The translations under genes and the position numbers were made by a program. Source: Bacteroidaceae bacterium (GTDB taxonomy: Bacteria > Bacteroidota > Bacteroidia > Bacteroidales > Bacteroidaceae). Taken from it: 39,101 bases of DNA. The stretch is from contig JAFSZU010000057.1 in the NCBI GenBank assembly GCA_017455585.1, forward strand, positions 1 through 39,101. Direction: 5' to 3'. Of this stretch, positions 34,953 through 39,101 are shown piece by piece. Within the stretch, counting starts at the first letter, position 1. Each line of letters begins with the position of its first letter. Under the pieces are notes generated by a model. It searched no databases. It saw only the letters and a program-made list of their open reading frames with translations, and was not told where the DNA came from.

Positions 34953-37322
34953 ATGATGAAAAAGAATATCTTTTCCCTCCTCTTCCTCGCCCTGGTGGCC
35001 GGCTTCACCTTCACGTCCTGCGAGGACATGCTCACTCCTGACATGGACCGTCATGACGAAGTAGATCAGATTGCCGCAGACACACTCTATTCCTACTGGG
35101 GCATCCTCAAGGGGCTCCAGGACATCGCCGAGCGATATGTCATCCTCGGCGAATGCCGCGGCGACCTCATGGCAGGCACGCAGTATGTCAGCGACTCCAT
35201 CAACGCCATCCTCACCTTCGGCAGCGATGGCGACGCCAGCGACGGCGCCTGCCGCTACCTCAAGGCCAGCGACTTCTATCACATCATCAACTCCTGCAAC
35301 GTGTATATGGCACAGTGCGACACCCTGCGCACAACGGGCACCAACCAGAGCATCATGCTCAAGGAATATGCCCAGGTCGCCAGCATACGCGCATGGGTCT
35401 ATCTGCAGCTCGTGCTCACCTACGGCCGCGTGCCCTACTTCGACACGCCGCTGCTCTCCACGGCCGATATCGACAACTTCTGGAGCAATGTCAACAAGTG
35501 GGTGACAGCAGACGACCTGGCAGAGACAGATGCCGTCCGCAAACTCGAGGAAGTGCGCTCTGTGCCACAGCCAGACTATGGACGCTACGGGCGCACCACC
35601 ACCATCGCCTACGCCAGCCAGTGCATCTTCCCCCAGAATCTGGTGCTGGCAGACATCTACCTGCTCAAGGCCAGCGGCTCACACAGCCAGGCCGATTACA
35701 AGAAAGCCGCCAAGTGCTACTATGACTACCTCAACACCGAAGACGGCGGCGTCATCAACCCCACCGACTTCTATAACATCCAGTCCCGCAACCGCCGGAC
35801 AGAGGAGCTGACAGCCTTTTCGGTCGGATGGTGGACCATGTTCAACGACAAGAATGATGTCGATTATGACGAGGAAGTCGTCACCGTCATCCCCAGCTCC
35901 AACAACAAGCTGTGGGGCACCGTCTTCCGAGGCATCAACGACCTGTGCGGCTTCACCACCGCCATCTCCGTCAGCACAGACACCTCCTCCACCACCACCA
36001 GCAGTGTGTCGCTGACACTCAACTATGAGCATGAGCTCAACTCCGCTCCCGCCTACAAACGCCTCAGCCAGGCTCAGGACTACGAGATGTATCTGGGCAA
36101 GGAAGGCGAAGAGGTGCTCACCGTTGTAAAGGATGCCGGCGACAGCCGCTACAAGATTGCCGTGAGCAACTACACCAACACCGCCAAGGGCGACAACACG
36201 CCCACCGAGTTCATCGTCAAGCAACTGGGCGGTGGCGGCTTCAGCACCACCTATCCTGTCATCTACCGCAAGGGCAACATCTGGCTGCGCTATGCCGAGG
36301 CACTCAACGGCGCCGGCTTCCCGGGCTACGCCTTCGCCATCCTCAAGAACGGCCTCTGCGGCAACACCATCTGGCTGCCGACAGACGAGAGACAATATGA
36401 ACCGGCTTCCATGAAATACTACGACCCCACCGAGACCATAGTGAGCGATGAAGGCGTGAGAGACACCACATTCTATGAGGGAACGGACCTCACTGCGTTC
36501 TTCTACCGCATCTATCTGCAGGCCTACGCCGCCGATGCCATCACGGCAACAACAGACAGTCTCACGAAGGAGTACTTCACGGCGAACATCAGAATCAGCG
36601 AGCTCGAATATAGTCACTACCGCTTCACATATAACGAGAACGGAGACGTGGAATTGCTGAGTACCCTCATCACCGACATCTGGAACTACTTTACATCCAA
36701 AGCCGTCTATGGAGCCATCGTTACCAGCTACAGCGAAATCCCCAACCAGGCATACTCCATCGTCTGCAACCACATCGCCAAGCGCGAGATGCTGGCTGCC
36801 AAGGACGCTGAGAACGCCACGTTCCTCAACTTCTCAACACAGTATCTGCGCGGGTCGGCCTACGGCGGTGTCATGTACACCCGTGGAGAGACAGAATACC
36901 AAACCATCACCACCACCTATTCCGGAGGCATGGCATCTGACTTCACCATGGGCATCCACAACCGCGGCTGCGGACTCCTCATGTTCAATGAAACAGAATC
37001 CACCTTCAACTACGTCGATCAGATCAACAAGATGCTGACAACCTATGAAGGCGAGGCCGCGCTCACAAGAGCTGAGATCTACGACACCGCCAACCTCGAC
37101 AAGGTGCAGGTGGCCGTGGCAGACCTCATCCTCGACGAGATGGCACTGGAGACCGCCTTCGAGGGCAGCCGCTTCTTCGACCTCATGCGCTATGCACGCT
37201 TCCGCGGCGACAATGACCAACTGGCACGCCGCGTGGCACAGCGTGGCGAGACAGAGGATGCCGCCCTGCGCAGCTACCTCCGCAACACCGACAACTGGTA
37301 CTTCAAGCTGCCACAGCGCTAA
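34953..37322 (+). CDS. SusD/RagB-family surface lipoprotein, long form (second copy)
   Basis: This 789-aa lipoprotein has C23 in FTSC followed by EDMLTPDMDRHDE. ATG at 34956 is an equally possible start. Family features are the early helical segment (AQVASIRAWVYLQLVLTYGRVPYFDTPL) and the C-terminal AFEGSRFFDLMRYARF near residue 736. It is longer than most SusD proteins (commonly about 500-650 aa). The extra sequence lies in the middle (about 320-700), including a Ser/Thr-rich strand (STDTSSTTTSSVSLTL). The SusC partner ends 9 bp upstream. It is the last gene of the operon and a strong terminator follows 24 bp after its stop. Confidence 0.92.
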   Translation: MMKKNIFSLLFLALVAGFTFTSCEDMLTPDMDRHDEVDQIAADTLYSYWGILKGLQDIAERYVILGECRGDLMAGTQYVSDSINAILTFGSDGDASDGACRYLKASDFYHIINSCNVYMAQCDTLRTTGTNQSIMLKEYAQVASIRAWVYLQLVLTYGRVPYFDTPLLSTADIDNFWSNVNKWVTADDLAETDAVRKLEEVRSVPQPDYGRYGRTTTIAYASQCIFPQNLVLADIYLLKASGSHSQADYKKAAKCYYDYLNTEDGGVINPTDFYNIQSRNRRTEELTAFSVGWWTMFNDKNDVDYDEEVVTVIPSSNNKLWGTVFRGINDLCGFTTAISVSTDTSSTTTSSVSLTLNYEHELNSAPAYKRLSQAQDYEMYLGKEGEEVLTVVKDAGDSRYKIAVSNYTNTAKGDNTPTEFIVKQLGGGGFSTTYPVIYRKGNIWLRYAEALNGAGFPGYAFAILKNGLCGNTIWLPTDERQYEPASMKYYDPTETIVSDEGVRDTTFYEGTDLTAFFYRIYLQAYAADAITATTDSLTKEYFTANIRISELEYSHYRFTYNENGDVELLSTLITDIWNYFTSKAVYGAIVTSYSEIPNQAYSIVCNHIAKREMLAAKDAENATFLNFSTQYLRGSAYGGVMYTRGETEYQTITTTYSGGMASDFTMGIHNRGCGLLMFNETESTFNYVDQINKMLTTYEGEAALTRAEIYDTANLDKVQVAVADLILDEMALETAFEGSRFFDLMRYARFRGDNDQLARRVAQRGETEDAALRSYLRNTDNWYFKLPQR

Positions 37323-37346
37323 TCCCATCCCCCCCCATCATACCCT

Positions 37347-37389
37347 CGCGGCCATTCACCCCAATCAGCGTGAATGGCCGCGTTTTGTT
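37347..37389 (+). terminator. Strong intrinsic terminator ending the SusCD/FAS1 operon
   Basis: A perfect 12-bp stem pairs CGCGGCCATTCA (37347-37358) with TGAATGGCCGCG (37371-37382) across a 12-nt loop and is followed by TTTTGTT. It lies 24 bp after the SusD stop. Upstream of it all eight genes have gaps of no more than about 36 bp, which fits one transcript of about 21 kb. Confidence 0.93.
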
Positions 37390-37416
37390 GATGCCCCGCA
37401 CTTTTTGCCCGAAAAG

Positions 37417-37448
37417 TTTGGCACATCTGCCTTTTATCATTATCTTTG
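37417..37448 (+). promoter_or_regulatory. Bacteroidales-type promoter for the GH2 gene
   Basis: TTTG at 37417-37420 and TATCTTTG at 37441-37448 are separated by 20 bp, which matches the Bacteroidales consensus TTTG / TAnnTTTG. Transcription should begin near 37455, giving a leader of about 200 nt that contains the 22-bp repeats. Placement just after the terminator supports independent expression of the downstream enzyme. Confidence 0.75.
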
Positions 37449-37510
37449 TACCCGATTTTGGCGGAGAAACAAGTATGAATGGCACACATCAACCAACAAG
37501 CAACGAAATC

Positions 37511-39101
<1,591 letters not shown>

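Overview
The window comes from a member of the Bacteroidota, most likely order Bacteroidales and close to Prevotella. The evidence is two SusC/SusD pairs, a SprA/Sov-type type IX secretion translocon gene next to ruvA, lipoprotein signals with acidic residues after the lipidated cysteine, a TTTG-N20-TATCTTTG promoter, and short C-terminal sorting-like tails. Coding DNA is GC-rich with C/G-ending codons, while the gaps are AT-rich and repetitive. No tRNA, rRNA, CRISPR array, transposase or phage gene was seen.

Layout: (1) 1-316 is a repeat-filled leader with a candidate promoter. (2) 317-3850 is a large exported multi-module beta-sandwich protein with a T9SS-like tail. (3) 3930-6854 is an exported DUF1680 glycosidase (GH127/GH146 clan, beta-L-arabinofuranosidase-like). 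(4) On the minus strand, ruvA (15630-15019) is followed by sprA (14968-6869), which converges on the glycosidase with a 14-bp gap. (5) 15631-16478 is an AT-rich divergent intergenic region with two repeat types. (6) 16479-37322 is a tightly packed plus-strand operon: FAS1 lipoprotein, SusC, SusD, three FAS1 lipoproteins, SusC, SusD. It ends at a strong intrinsic terminator (37347-37389). (7) 37658 to the window edge is an exported GH2 beta-galactosidase-type enzyme with its own Bacteroidales promoter; the 3' end is cut off.

How the genes may work together: the operon has the form of an outer-membrane uptake system with two TonB-dependent transporters, two SusD lids and four fasciclin-domain surface lipoproteins. 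It has no degradative enzyme, regulator or inner-membrane transporter of its own. Enzymes sit on either side (DUF1680 glycosidase, GH2), but they are separate transcription units. SprA would export T9SS cargo such as the first gene product.

The most unusual signal is a family of very short tandem repeats, mainly heptamers of the TTCAACT type plus octamers of the TAACACGT type. They fill the gaps between genes, overlap stop and start codons, and also sit inside reading frames. Two intragenic perfect heptamer arrays are both exactly 32 bp: one in the glycosidase and one just after the SprA signal peptide. A change of one or two heptamer units would shift the frame, so these arrays could act as phase-variation switches; that is a hypothesis. 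A separate 22-bp repeat family flanks the SusCD/FAS1 operon on both sides.
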